DNA of 64,000 nt from Candidatus Gastranaerophilales bacterium (lineage in GTDB: Bacteria; Cyanobacteriota; Vampirovibrionia; Gastranaerophilales; Gastranaerophilaceae): positions 1-64,000 of the forward strand of contig CALUZA010000047.1 in assembly GCA_944325185.1 (NCBI GenBank), read 5' to 3'. Below are positions 53,371 to 62,270 of this stretch, piece after piece. Both the position numbers and the translations under genes were made by a program. The notes beneath the pieces are model-generated. The model worked only from the letters and a program-made list of their open reading frames with translations. It did not search any database and had not been told where the DNA came from. Numbering within the stretch: the first letter of the stretch is position 1; each line of letters begins with the position of its first letter.

Positions 53371-53946
53371 TTAATCAGTAGCATACTGAACACCTTCAGA
53401 ACCCATAGGCAAAATAAATTGATCTTTACCCATTACATTTGGTTCATCTTCTCCATTTGTATCAAAGAAAATTATCCCATGTGAAGGCTGCATGCTTGTA
53501 AAATTAGTTTCCCCCGGAAACCAAGTATTAACATTTGCAGCAGGAACACCTGTAGTTATGCCCATACAAGCACCATCTTTTAAGTAAAACTTATTCAAAT
53601 ATGAATTACAAGGACAATTGGCATCATTACATTCTTGCCTTGTAGCGGTTAAATATCTCTTATAAAGCTTGCCGATTTTATCATCTTGTGCGCTTGTAGC
53701 AAGGGAAAACACCGTAGAAGTACCAGGTTCATACAAAGTAGAGGTATTTCCTGCTGCAGAATTATTAATTAAAATTTGAGTAGTTGCAGTATCTATTTCA
53801 GATAAAACCTTTCTTGCCATAATTGCAAGACCTTTATCTTTATATTCGGCAGGCTTCAAGGTGGTTATCATGATTGTTGCAATAATACCCAATATTGTCA
53901 TAACCAATATTGCTTCCGCCATTGTAAACGCCTTTTTAATCTTCAT
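53371..53946 (-). CDS. Prepilin-like protein, second of three
   Basis: 191 residues. KKA-FTMAEAILVM leads the hydrophobic helix. After it come a Ser/Thr-rich region, a Cys-rich loop (ECNDANCPCN), and the shared motif FFDTNGEDEPNVMGKDQFIL near the C-terminus. AAAGGAG precedes the ATG. It lies between two related genes in the same direction, so the three are co-expressed. Confidence 0.85.
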   Translation of the reverse strand: MKIKKAFTMAEAILVMTILGIIATIMITTLKPAEYKDKGLAIMARKVLSEIDTATTQILINNSAAGNTSTLYEPGTSTVFSLATSAQDDKIGKLYKRYLTATRQECNDANCPCNSYLNKFYLKDGACMGITTGVPAANVNTWFPGETNFTSMQPSHGIIFFDTNGEDEPNVMGKDQFILPMGSEGVQYATD

Positions 53947-53957
53947 TATTAGCTCCT

Positions 53958-54596
53958 TTATTCATTATTATATTTAATTCCACGTTTTCCCACAGGTAAT
54001 ATATATTGATCTGATCCAAGTTTATTTGGCCCTTTAAAAGAATTAATATCGTAGAAAATAGAACCACAAACATTATCTATAGAAAATCTTCCTTTATGCT
54101 CAGGAGGAGTTGAATTTTTTTCAGTTGCAGAACAACTCTTATAAAATCTAAATCCTATAAGCATACCATCTGTAACATAAAAGAAATTTGAATAAGCATC
54201 TTGTAGTTTTTCTCCTGTTGAAACTCTATCATAATCAATTATTTCACCCGCAAAATACTCATCTTTTAAATTAACGTTATAATTAATATCCGACAAATAT
54301 TTTGAATATAATTTCGACATTCTTTCTGTAATATTATTGTCTTCTATAGAAAAATATCCGTTTTCATCCTTGATTCTTTTAAAATCATCATAACTTGAAT
54401 GATTTAAAAGAATCTGTAAAGTTGCAGATTCAATATTTTCTGCCATCTTCCATGATAAAGTTCTTTGTCCTTTTTCTGTCGGATTGTACAGCTTAACTCC
54501 CGAAATAATAAGCGACATAACAATGCCTAAAATAAGCATTGTAATCAATGCTTCTGCAAGCGAAAACGCGCTACTTTTTTCAAAACACTTTATCAC
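53958..54596 (-). CDS. Prepilin-like protein, first of three
   Basis: 212 residues. SSA-FSLAEALITM leads the hydrophobic helix, after a longer leader (MIKCFEK). The C-terminal motif FYDINSFKGPNKLGSDQYIL matches its sisters. The start is GTG at 54596, with a perfect TATAAT ending six bases before it, so the operon mRNA is probably leaderless at a GTG, which is unusual. Divergent from the fourth prepilin-like gene. Confidence 0.8.
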   Translation of the reverse strand: MIKCFEKSSAFSLAEALITMLILGIVMSLIISGVKLYNPTEKGQRTLSWKMAENIESATLQILLNHSSYDDFKRIKDENGYFSIEDNNITERMSKLYSKYLSDINYNVNLKDEYFAGEIIDYDRVSTGEKLQDAYSNFFYVTDGMLIGFRFYKSCSATEKNSTPPEHKGRFSIDNVCGSIFYDINSFKGPNKLGSDQYILPVGKRGIKYNNE

Positions 54597-54602
54597 AAGA
54601 AT

Positions 54603-54608
54603 ATTATA
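54603..54608 (-). promoter_or_regulatory. -10 box (TATAAT) for the prepilin-like operon, leaderless GTG
   Basis: TATAAT on the minus strand ends six bases before GTG 54596; no ribosome-binding site is visible between. Confidence 0.65.
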
Positions 54609-54724
54609 TCCAATTTCACTGAATATTCAACGAAAAAAAGCCAAAAGCTCCACTATATGTATGAGTTTTTTGAAATATAAACAAAAAAAATGTATATTAG
54701 AATAAGAAACTGTGGAAAAAATAT

Positions 54725-55297
54725 ATGAAAAATAAAATATCAGCTTTTACCCTAGCAGAAACCCTTATTGTCATAGTTGTTTTAGCAATAATTATGATGA
54801 TTACTGTTTTGTCTACATTTAATTTTGATAAAGCCAGAGAAAAGAAAATTTTATCTTTGAGCCAGAGTTTTTATACAAATATCCAAAACACTTATCTGCA
54901 AATTTTATTTAAATATTCTACAAACGGCTCAATTACAGGCTTAACCGATAAAAACGGCGACGGGGATGTTGATTCAAAAGATTTGCGAGATTATTTCTTA
55001 AAGCACATAGACGGCGAGGAAACACCTTGCTCAGATCTTTCGGGAAAGTCGGAATTTGCAACTGATAATTTTGAAAATGCTGAATGTGCAATGTTTTCCC
55101 CTGATATTGTAGCGGGTTTCTATCTTGATGATACTTGTTCACTTGAAGTATATACTAAAGAATATCTATCAGACAGCCACAATCCAAGAATTATAGAAAA
55201 TGCTTGCGGCAGAGTAGTATACGGTCTAAGGGATTCCAAAGGTGAATTTACTTATGACCTTTTTACAATAGCTCTTGGAAAAAGTAACGTAAGATAA
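54725..55297 (+). CDS. Prepilin-like protein with a dockerin/EF-like calcium loop
   Basis: 190 residues. ISA-FTLAETLIVIVV is the pilin signature, again with Ala at the cleavage point. After the hydrophobic helix is DKNGDGDVDSKDL (75-87), a textbook calcium loop with Asp at 75, 79, 83 and 86 and Asn at 77, as in dockerins. Four Cys may form two disulfides. The C-terminal VVYGLRDSKGEFTYDLFTIALG is a looser version of the neighbours' motif. GTGGAAA lies upstream of the ATG. Divergent from the three-gene set. Confidence 0.8.
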   Translation: MKNKISAFTLAETLIVIVVLAIIMMITVLSTFNFDKAREKKILSLSQSFYTNIQNTYLQILFKYSTNGSITGLTDKNGDGDVDSKDLRDYFLKHIDGEETPCSDLSGKSEFATDNFENAECAMFSPDIVAGFYLDDTCSLEVYTKEYLSDSHNPRIIENACGRVVYGLRDSKGEFTYDLFTIALGKSNVR

Positions 55298-55298
55298 A

Positions 55299-56219
55299 TT
55301 ACAAAGATTTTACAAGATATAAGTTTATATCTAAATCCTCGCCGGATGACAAAGCGTCAATTAATTTTGAAGCACCCAAAGGAATAAATTCAAGTGCGTT
55401 TTTTTCGTGTTCTTCAATATATCTAAAATAAATTCCACTTGCTACAACAACCTTATTAATATAATTAAGTTCATTAATCTTACTTAAAATATTATAAGTG
55501 CCCTTCGCATTTGTATTTTTATCCCCCGCCCAATAAGAAAAAGACATTTCCGTTTTTATGCCTTTTTTATTCCCTATATTTAAAAAACCTTTAAATAATT
55601 TAAATATATCCCTTGTCACACTTGAAAAAACAGAAAAATCGTCACAAATAAAATACAATTTTTCTGCAGACAAAAATTTTATTTTAGGATATTTATCTTT
55701 CAACTTATTTACTATCATCAAGCAATATTCAACTTTTAGTTTTCTTAATTCTTGAACATCGCTTTTAAATTTTCCATAGTAATTAACATAATCAAGTTTA
55801 AACTCAAAAAGACCAAAAAACACATTTCTTTTGCATATTTTTGCAACTTTTTGCTTTTCTTTATTTTTTTTAAGTTCTTTTTGAGCCAAGACGCGCCTTT
55901 CAAGCTCTTTATTTTCATATAATCTTTGAATTTTATTCAAATTAATTAAAACTTTTCCTGAAATAAACATTAAAATTATAAGTAAACAAGCAAAATGAAT
56001 ATAGCTCATTGAAACATCTTTGCCCATTATATCTGATTCAACATATACAACTTTTTCAATAATATGCGGAAAAAGCCCCAAAATCTTATCTATATATACA
56101 AAATAACCATCAAAAAAAATCCCAAAACCCCAGGCAGCAAGATAAACAAATGCTGCACATGGAGCAAAAATCTTCAAGAATTTAAAGAAAGTTATTAAAT
56201 TTTTTACATTGCGTCCCAT
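55299..56219 (-). CDS. Membrane protein with a degenerate nucleotide-cyclase-like domain
   Basis: 306 residues. Two N-terminal membrane spans (about 16-32 and 71-89) flank an extracytoplasmic loop. A Lys-rich coiled-coil linker precedes a C-terminal region (about 130-306) whose strand order and ending (FIPLGASKLID, then INLYLV) resemble class III adenylate/guanylate cyclases, but the metal-binding Asp residues and substrate motifs are not visible. It is at best an inactive relative; I hold this weakly. The start overlaps panC by 16 bases. Confidence 0.45.
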   Translation of the reverse strand: MGRNVKNLITFFKFLKIFAPCAAFVYLAAWGFGIFFDGYFVYIDKILGLFPHIIEKVVYVESDIMGKDVSMSYIHFACLLIILMFISGKVLINLNKIQRLYENKELERRVLAQKELKKNKEKQKVAKICKRNVFFGLFEFKLDYVNYYGKFKSDVQELRKLKVEYCLMIVNKLKDKYPKIKFLSAEKLYFICDDFSVFSSVTRDIFKLFKGFLNIGNKKGIKTEMSFSYWAGDKNTNAKGTYNILSKINELNYINKVVVASGIYFRYIEEHEKNALEFIPLGASKLIDALSSGEDLDINLYLVKSL

Positions 56220-57052
56220 AAAAGAATATTATCAATTAGTCTTGTATTAGATTCAGGCACTCTTGCCGCAATTAAAACAAGCGTATTTTTATCTGCAGCA
56301 GTTTGAAAATTGAATGTATTTTTGTCAACAAATTCAATATATTCTACATCCAAACCTTCCATAATCTTTAAAGCGGAATCAACAAGCGCTCTTACATCAT
56401 CTATCCCATCATTAAATAATTTTTTAATATTAAACAATGCTTTTGAAATATTCAAAGCAAGCTTTCTGTCGCTTTGGGTTAAATATTGATTTCTGCTAGA
56501 TAAAGCCAAATTATCAGTCTCTCTTACTATAGGACAAGCGACTATTTCTATATCAAAATTTAAATCTCGGACCATTTTTTTGATTATAAAAAGTTGTTGA
56601 GCGTCCTTTTGTCCAAAATACGCCTTATTTGCCTTAGTTAAATTAAATAACTTTGCAACAACCGAACACACGCCGTCAAAATGCCCCGGACGAGATTTTC
56701 CGCATAACTTGTCTACAACCTCGTATGGCGGACAAATTAAAGTAAGATTTTTCTTATCCTCCTGATACATTTCAGAAACCATAGGAGCAAATAAAATTTT
56801 TACCCCCTCGTTTTGGCATAATTCAGTATCTTTTTGAAGTTGTCTGGGGTATTTATCTAAATCCTCTCCGATACCAAACTGAATAGGATTAACAAAAACA
56901 GAAACCACAACATTGTCATTTTCACTAACTGCTTTTTTAATTAAAGATAAATGCCCGTTATGTAAAGCACCCATTGTAGGGACAAGACCCAAAGTGCCAT
57001 CAATTTTTTTTAATTCTTCTTTTAATTCTTTAATGTTATCTATAATTTTCAA
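56204..57052 (-). CDS. panC: Pantothenate synthetase (pantoate-beta-alanine ligase)
   Basis: It joins pantoate and beta-alanine using ATP, the last step of pantothenate synthesis. 282 residues. LVPTMGALHNGHLSLI (ATP-binding HxGH) near the N-terminus, FVNPIQFG, YFGQKDAQQLF, and ALSSRNQYL (KMSKS-like loop) are all present. The start is TTG at 57052, with GGAG about ten bases upstream. It overlaps panB by 17 bases. panD is not in the window. Confidence 0.96.
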   Translation of the reverse strand: MKIIDNIKELKEELKKIDGTLGLVPTMGALHNGHLSLIKKAVSENDNVVVSVFVNPIQFGIGEDLDKYPRQLQKDTELCQNEGVKILFAPMVSEMYQEDKKNLTLICPPYEVVDKLCGKSRPGHFDGVCSVVAKLFNLTKANKAYFGQKDAQQLFIIKKMVRDLNFDIEIVACPIVRETDNLALSSRNQYLTQSDRKLALNISKALFNIKKLFNDGIDDVRALVDSALKIMEGLDVEYIEFVDKNTFNFQTAADKNTLVLIAARVPESNTRLIDNILLWDAM

Positions 57053-57872
57053 GTTTCTCTATCTCCTTAATATCAAGCGCAAAAGACTCATTTACATTTG
57101 GAAAATTACCTTCCTCTACATCTGAACAAAATGCTTTTGCAACATTAAATATTATATCCTTCAAGCTTGAGTATTGTCGTGCAAACTTTGGTTTAAATCT
57201 ATCATATTTTCCGAAAATGTCGTCCGAAACAAGCACCTGACCATCACAAAATTTGCCTCCGCCAATTCCAATTGTCGGAATTCTTAATCTTTGAGAAATA
57301 AATTGACCCGACTGTAATGGCACCATTTCAAGAACAATTGCAAAACACCCTGCATTTTGAAGCCTTAGTGCATCTTTTAAAATTTCAATTGTCCTGTCTG
57401 CATCTTTTCCTTGTATTTTGTGTCCGCCCAAAGTATTTATACTCAATGGTGTAAAACCTAAATGTCCCATAACAGGAATACCGTTTTGAGTTAAGTGTTT
57501 AATACTTTCAATTATAAAATCAGAACTGCCTTCTATTTTAACAGCATTAGCTCCAGCCTTAATTAATTCACATGCATTCTTCATTGTTTCAACTTTATCC
57601 AACTGAAAACTCATGAAAGGCATATCTGCAACCAAAAGCGCTTTTTCTACAGCACGAGATACCGCACGAACAAAAACCAACATCTCATCCATTCCAATAT
57701 CAGTAGTACTGTTATAACCAAGAGCAACCTGAGCAAGAGAGTCACCAACCAAAATCATATCAACACCGGCATTATCGATGTATTTTGCGGTTGAATAATC
57801 ATAAGCAGTCAAAACTGTTATTTTCTTCCCCTCTTTTTTATAATTTTGTATTTTTTGAATACTTTTTCTCAT
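57036..57872 (-). CDS. panB: 3-methyl-2-oxobutanoate hydroxymethyltransferase
   Basis: It makes ketopantoate from 2-oxoisovalerate, the first committed step of pantothenate (and so coenzyme A) synthesis. 278 residues. VLTAYDYSTAKY, ILVGDSLAQVALGY (metal-binding Asp), VKIEGS, GHLGFTPLS and IGIGGGKFCDGQVLV are family motifs. The order panB-panC is conserved in many bacteria. It follows the YvcK-like gene by 19 bases. Confidence 0.97.
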   Translation of the reverse strand: MRKSIQKIQNYKKEGKKITVLTAYDYSTAKYIDNAGVDMILVGDSLAQVALGYNSTTDIGMDEMLVFVRAVSRAVEKALLVADMPFMSFQLDKVETMKNACELIKAGANAVKIEGSSDFIIESIKHLTQNGIPVMGHLGFTPLSINTLGGHKIQGKDADRTIEILKDALRLQNAGCFAIVLEMVPLQSGQFISQRLRIPTIGIGGGKFCDGQVLVSDDIFGKYDRFKPKFARQYSSLKDIIFNVAKAFCSDVEEGNFPNVNESFALDIKEIEKLENYR

Positions 57873-57891
57873 CTTTTAGATACTAATTCTT

Positions 57892-59229
57892 TTATTTTTT
57901 TGATGCTCTTTTATACCAATAGTATATTGCTTTTGCTACTTTTGAACAATTATGACGTACTAATCCTTCTTTATTATCTTCAAGCAAATTACGCTCTACA
58001 ACTTCAACTTTAAGCCTTCTCAGCTCTGTTATATCGATTTCAACGGGTAGTGAACCTGCTTGTTCATATTTTTCAGCCAAATTACGAGGCATATAGTTAT
58101 TAACCAAAACCGCGTCAAAAAAGTTCTTATTACTATCATCCACATCAGGCAAACGCACATGATCAAATATAGTTTTAACATGATCAGACACAGAATAATT
58201 ATCCGTTTCGCCAACCTGAGTCATTGCATTACATACATATATCTTTTTAGCTTTAGACTGCCAAACTGCTCGAGTAATATCTTTTACCAAAAAATTAGAA
58301 ATGACTGAAGTATATAAACTTCCAGGTCCCATTATTATTAAATCTGCATTATGAATTGCCTCAACAACGTCGGGAGTCGGCTTACAATCAGAAGGTTCGC
58401 AACATAATTGCATAATTCTTTTTCCTGCTTCAGGAATATTGCTTTCCCCTCTTACTATAGAATCGTCTTCCATTTTTGCATATAATTTCATATCATCGCA
58501 TGTCGCAGGCAAAACTCTGCCCCTAATTAAAAGAACCTTGGAAGATTCCTTAATTGCAGTAACCATATCGCCGCATATTGCAGTCATTGCAGTAATAAAA
58601 AGATTACCGAAACTATGCCCTTCAAGCCCTACGCCATCTTTAAAACGATATTGAAAAAGCTTTGTAACTATATCATCATCATCAGCCAAAGCTGCTATAC
58701 AATTTCTTATATCTCCGGGAGGCAATACGCCCATTTGTTCACGCAAACGACCCGAAGAACCACCGTCATCACCAACAGTAACAACTGCGGTTATATTATT
58801 TGTGATTTTCTTTATGCCTCTTAATAGCATTGAAAGACCCGTGCCACCGCCAATTGCAACAATTTTGGGTCCATGATCCAATTTCATTCTGCGGTATAAA
58901 ACCTCGCCCATTGATTGTTTTTTTCGTCTTTCATCAACGCTATCTGCGTCCAATATTGAAATATTTGTTTTTTTCCAAGCTAAAATAAATAAAACTGCGC
59001 CAACAATTACAAATAAAGCTCCTACAGGCTCAGGAGGAACAACATGGAACAATTCTTTAGCCGTTTGAACAATGTAATATAAAGGTTCTAATTTAAAAAC
59101 AAAAGTTACCCCAATAGCTGCCAAAGTAGAACCTATAACACTCAAAGCAAACCAACGTTTAATTCTTAACCCCGGAACAAGCCAAATCGCATCTTTTGGC
59201 ATTTTAACTTTTTTATTAAACATTTTCAT
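57892..59229 (-). CDS. YvcK/CofD-family protein with N-terminal membrane anchor
   Basis: 445 residues. Residues about 28-50 and 70-86 are membrane spans, unlike the soluble YvcK of Bacillus. The CofD-like domain starts IVAIGGGTGLSMLL, with VGDDGGSSGRLR and LPPGDIRNC. YvcK proteins bind UDP-sugars and are needed for peptidoglycan synthesis and gluconeogenic growth (family knowledge). GAGGC precedes the ATG; the PxpA-like gene ends 12 bases upstream. Confidence 0.88.
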   Translation of the reverse strand: MKMFNKKVKMPKDAIWLVPGLRIKRWFALSVIGSTLAAIGVTFVFKLEPLYYIVQTAKELFHVVPPEPVGALFVIVGAVLFILAWKKTNISILDADSVDERRKKQSMGEVLYRRMKLDHGPKIVAIGGGTGLSMLLRGIKKITNNITAVVTVGDDGGSSGRLREQMGVLPPGDIRNCIAALADDDDIVTKLFQYRFKDGVGLEGHSFGNLFITAMTAICGDMVTAIKESSKVLLIRGRVLPATCDDMKLYAKMEDDSIVRGESNIPEAGKRIMQLCCEPSDCKPTPDVVEAIHNADLIIMGPGSLYTSVISNFLVKDITRAVWQSKAKKIYVCNAMTQVGETDNYSVSDHVKTIFDHVRLPDVDDSNKNFFDAVLVNNYMPRNLAEKYEQAGSLPVEIDITELRRLKVEVVERNLLEDNKEGLVRHNCSKVAKAIYYWYKRASKK

Positions 59230-59241
59230 ACTTTTTTGCCT

Positions 59242-59880
59242 CTATATCTGACTTTGAACCCGATTGTAATTTATAGGAGTAGGTTTTATAACATCATAAG
59301 CTCTTTGAATATCCTCTAATTTCCTAAAATGAATTGTATCGGGTTTATTTGGAAGCTCTCTTATTTGTCTTATTGAAGTTGTCTCATCAAAATCAACTTC
59401 ATAAGCAGCTTTCAAACCTTCTTTTTCTATTAATTCTTTTGTTTCATAATTTTGCACAATCAAATTTAACCAAGGATTTACTTTTTTTATCGCATTAGCA
59501 ACAACAACAGCTGCTTCATTATCTTGATTTATTTTATCTTTAAGAGCTCCGTGACATCTTACATGCTCAAGAACTAAATCCATAGTCTCTGCATAAGATT
59601 CTATTGCTCCAACCTGATATATAACAACAGCTTCAAGTTCTTCAGGCGACAAATCCATTTTTCTCTTACCAAAACCTTGAATATCAGGATATCCAATATG
59701 AGCACCTATTGTAATATTTCTTTCTTTTGCAAAAAGCAACGCTTCTCTTATATTTATAGGATCTCCTGAATGTAAACCGGCAGAAACGTTAATAGAACTG
59801 GCATATTTAGCAATTTCAAGCTCGTCATTATTTCTATACACGCCGTAGCTTTGAGCTACGTCAGAATTAAAATCAAACAA
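59242..59880 (-). CDS. LamB/YcsF (PxpA)-family protein, short form
   Basis: 212 residues against about 250 in PxpA, the subunit of 5-oxoprolinase that helps open pyroglutamate. Conserved pieces are FDFNSDVAQSYG, INVSAGLHSGDP, IGAHIGYPDIQGFG and HVRCHGAL (HVKPHGAL in the family). Partner genes pxpB and pxpC are absent, so it may be a stand-alone form with another substrate. The start is TTG at 59880 with AAGGAAG upstream. It heads the operon with yvcK-like, panB and panC. Confidence 0.8.
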   Translation of the reverse strand: MFDFNSDVAQSYGVYRNNDELEIAKYASSINVSAGLHSGDPINIREALLFAKERNITIGAHIGYPDIQGFGKRKMDLSPEELEAVVIYQVGAIESYAETMDLVLEHVRCHGALKDKINQDNEAAVVVANAIKKVNPWLNLIVQNYETKELIEKEGLKAAYEVDFDETTSIRQIRELPNKPDTIHFRKLEDIQRAYDVIKPTPINYNRVQSQI

Positions 59881-60067
59881 TTTATATCTTCCTTACGTCT
59901 AATATCACTATTTTAACGGACATCAACCTCTCACAAGGTCATTCCACCTAAATTATACAATAGAATATATAAAATAAGATAGTGTTAAAAAAAATTAATA
60001 TAATTTAATTAGAAAAAAAAGAAAAATCATTCAAATAAACCAGTCAAAAAACATTTCAATTAAAAAA

Positions 60068-60076
60068 TGATATAAT
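60068..60076 (+). promoter_or_regulatory. Extended -10 box (TGATATAAT) for a leaderless start at 60084
   Basis: TG-A-TATAAT ends seven bases before ATG 60084. The 200-base gap upstream (59881-60067) shows no other feature. Confidence 0.65.
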
Positions 60077-60083
60077 TAACTTG

Positions 60084-61430
60084 ATGAACGAAGAATTAGA
60101 ATACAAAATTCATAATTTAAAACAAAAAGCCTTCACAACGATTGAAAATACTAACCTTTATAAATACAAAGGAGTTGTATCAAAGCTTTTGGGGCTTACT
60201 GTCGAGGTAAAACTTCCGGGGCTTAAAATTGGCGATTTATGTTATATACAAACCTACACAGGAGAAAAAAAAGCAGCTGAAGTCCAAGCTTTCAAGGGTG
60301 ATGTGGCGCAATTGCTCCTTCTATATGATGGCGAAGGAATAGGTCAAGGTTCGTTAGTTGAAACTACAGGTGCTCCAATTCTTTTCCCCGTAGGAGATTT
60401 TTTACTTGGAAGGTTAGTAAATCCTCTGGGAGAACCTATGGATTCAAAACCGCTTGATACAACAAATGCAAAATATATGAATATAAACGGCACCATCCCC
60501 GACGCATTTCACAGACCAATTATCACGGAACAAATGTCAACAGGCATACGTGCAATCGACGGTCTTTTAACTATGGGGACAGGGCAGCGTATGGGGCTTT
60601 TTGCAGGTTCAGGGGTCGGGAAATCAACTCTTTTAGGTATGATTGCTCGAAATTCGGATGCCGATGTTAATGTTGTTGCGCTAATCGGAGAACGTGGCAG
60701 GGAAGTTAAAGAATTTATTGTAGATGCTCTAAAAGAGGAAGGAATGAAAAAATCCGTTCTTGTCTGCGCAACAGGTGATCAACCCCCTCTAATCAGAATG
60801 AAATGCCTGCTTGCAGCCACAACGGTATGCGAATATTTCAGAGATCAAGGTAAAAAGGTTTTCTTGATGACAGATACAATAACCCGTTGTGCAATGGCAG
60901 GTCGTGAAGTAGGCTTATCACTCGGTGAACCGCCAACAATGAAAGGTTATCCTCCAAGTATATTTTCTTGGCTTCAAAGAGCACTTGAAAGAACAGGAAA
61001 TTCTGAAAAAGGCTCAATAACTGCACTTTATACGGTTTTAATGGAAGGAGATGACATAACAGATCCGATAGTCGATATTGTAAGGGGTATTGTTGACGGT
61101 CATATATTCCTTTCAAGAAAAGTAGCAGAACAAAATCACTATCCTGCTATCGATGCACTTGGTTCAATATCAAGATTAATGAGCGCAATAGCCGACCCCG
61201 AGCATAAAGAAGCTGCAGGAAAAATGAGAAATTTAATGGCACTGTATCGGGAAAATAAAGACTTAATTGATGTCGGTATGTATCAAATGGGAACAAACCC
61301 GAAATTAGATGTTGCAATAGAACTCATGCCAAAAATAAATGCATTCTTACAGCAAAAAACAACGGATATAGTTTCTATGGATACCACAATTCAAGCCCTC
61401 AAAGATATGATGAGAAATGTAGAACTATAA
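60084..61430 (+). CDS. FliI/YscN-type rotary ATPase without flagellar or T3SS neighbours
   Basis: About 448 residues. P-loop GSGVGKST near residue 175, ALIGERGREVKEF, Walker B FLMTDTITR, and GYPPSIFSWLQRALERTG are diagnostic of flagellar/type III export ATPases; SISRLM near the end likewise. Such enzymes energise export of flagellar or injectisome proteins. No fli, flh or sct gene is within the window, so the remaining parts must lie elsewhere, or the ATPase has been kept for something else. ATG 60084 is chosen over TTG 60081 by promoter spacing. Confidence 0.9.
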   Translation: MNEELEYKIHNLKQKAFTTIENTNLYKYKGVVSKLLGLTVEVKLPGLKIGDLCYIQTYTGEKKAAEVQAFKGDVAQLLLLYDGEGIGQGSLVETTGAPILFPVGDFLLGRLVNPLGEPMDSKPLDTTNAKYMNINGTIPDAFHRPIITEQMSTGIRAIDGLLTMGTGQRMGLFAGSGVGKSTLLGMIARNSDADVNVVALIGERGREVKEFIVDALKEEGMKKSVLVCATGDQPPLIRMKCLLAATTVCEYFRDQGKKVFLMTDTITRCAMAGREVGLSLGEPPTMKGYPPSIFSWLQRALERTGNSEKGSITALYTVLMEGDDITDPIVDIVRGIVDGHIFLSRKVAEQNHYPAIDALGSISRLMSAIADPEHKEAAGKMRNLMALYRENKDLIDVGMYQMGTNPKLDVAIELMPKINAFLQQKTTDIVSMDTTIQALKDMMRNVEL

Positions 61431-61431
61431 A

Positions 61432-62247
61432 TTAACAATATTCTATACCCAGTTCTTCACATAGAGAGTTAAAATATTCTACAGATTCAAATAAATCATC
61501 CTTATCGAAAATTTCAAAAGTAATCGTAGGAAAAAGTCTTAATTCTTTTAAGGTTAAAAGAATTTCCTTAATATTCACACTACCCTTCAACAAACTTGAA
61601 TGAGAATCTTCGTCTTTAAAATTGTTATGAAAATGCATGTGTTTTAGCATAATACCATACTCTTTTATCCAATTTGAAGGCGAAATTTCAGAATGCAAAT
61701 TGCAATGCCCAATATCAATAGTTGCACCAAAATATGGCGAATTTATCGCTCCAATCAAATTTCTGATAAAATCAGGGTTAGCCTCATGCACATTTTCAAT
61801 CGTAATAGTAGTTCCAAGTCGTTCAAAATTCTTCACAAATTCCTTAAAAAATTCAATATTTTTTAAAAAGAACATTTCTTGATATTGCTTGTGTTTTAAA
61901 AGATTATTATAACAAGTATGAAAAACAACAACAGAAACATCAAATTCCTGCGCCAATTCCAAACTTTGAAAATATCGTTTTTTGCTTATTTCAGATATCA
62001 AAGGGTCTTTTGCCGCAATATTTAAATTGGAAAAAAATCCATGAAGCGCAACTTCATTATCAAAATCAGCCAAAATTGCCTTATATTCAACCTTATTTTT
62101 TTCAAAATTATTTTCAATGTCAGCCAATCGCCCAAAACGCGAAATTTCAATACCGCACCCTAACTTAGAAGCAACATCACAAGCTTCTTTAAAATTATGA
62201 TATGATACAGTTGAGGATATAAATCTTTGCAATTTATTTTTCATCAC
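61432..62247 (-). CDS. Sugar phosphate isomerase/epimerase-type TIM-barrel protein
   Basis: 271 residues of the xylose-isomerase-like AP-endonuclease-2 fold. Metal-site segments are TIENVHE, ATIDIGHCN and HMHFHNN, with a Glu in TITFEIFD. The substrate is unknown; family members act on sugars, inositols and hydroxypyruvate. GTG at 62247 lies six bases from TATAAT on the minus strand; ATG 62244 is next. Its stop is two bases from the convergent FliI-type gene. Confidence 0.85.
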   Translation of the reverse strand: MMKNKLQRFISSTVSYHNFKEACDVASKLGCGIEISRFGRLADIENNFEKNKVEYKAILADFDNEVALHGFFSNLNIAAKDPLISEISKKRYFQSLELAQEFDVSVVVFHTCYNNLLKHKQYQEMFFLKNIEFFKEFVKNFERLGTTITIENVHEANPDFIRNLIGAINSPYFGATIDIGHCNLHSEISPSNWIKEYGIMLKHMHFHNNFKDEDSHSSLLKGSVNIKEILLTLKELRLFPTITFEIFDKDDLFESVEYFNSLCEELGIEYC

Positions 62248-62253
62248 AATTAA

Positions 62254-62259
62254 ATTATA
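62254..62259 (-). promoter_or_regulatory. -10 box (TATAAT) for a leaderless GTG at 62247
   Basis: TATAAT on the minus strand, six bases before GTG 62247. Overlaps the upstream region of the divergent 70-residue gene. Confidence 0.55.
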
Positions 62260-62270
62260 GTTTAAAAACG

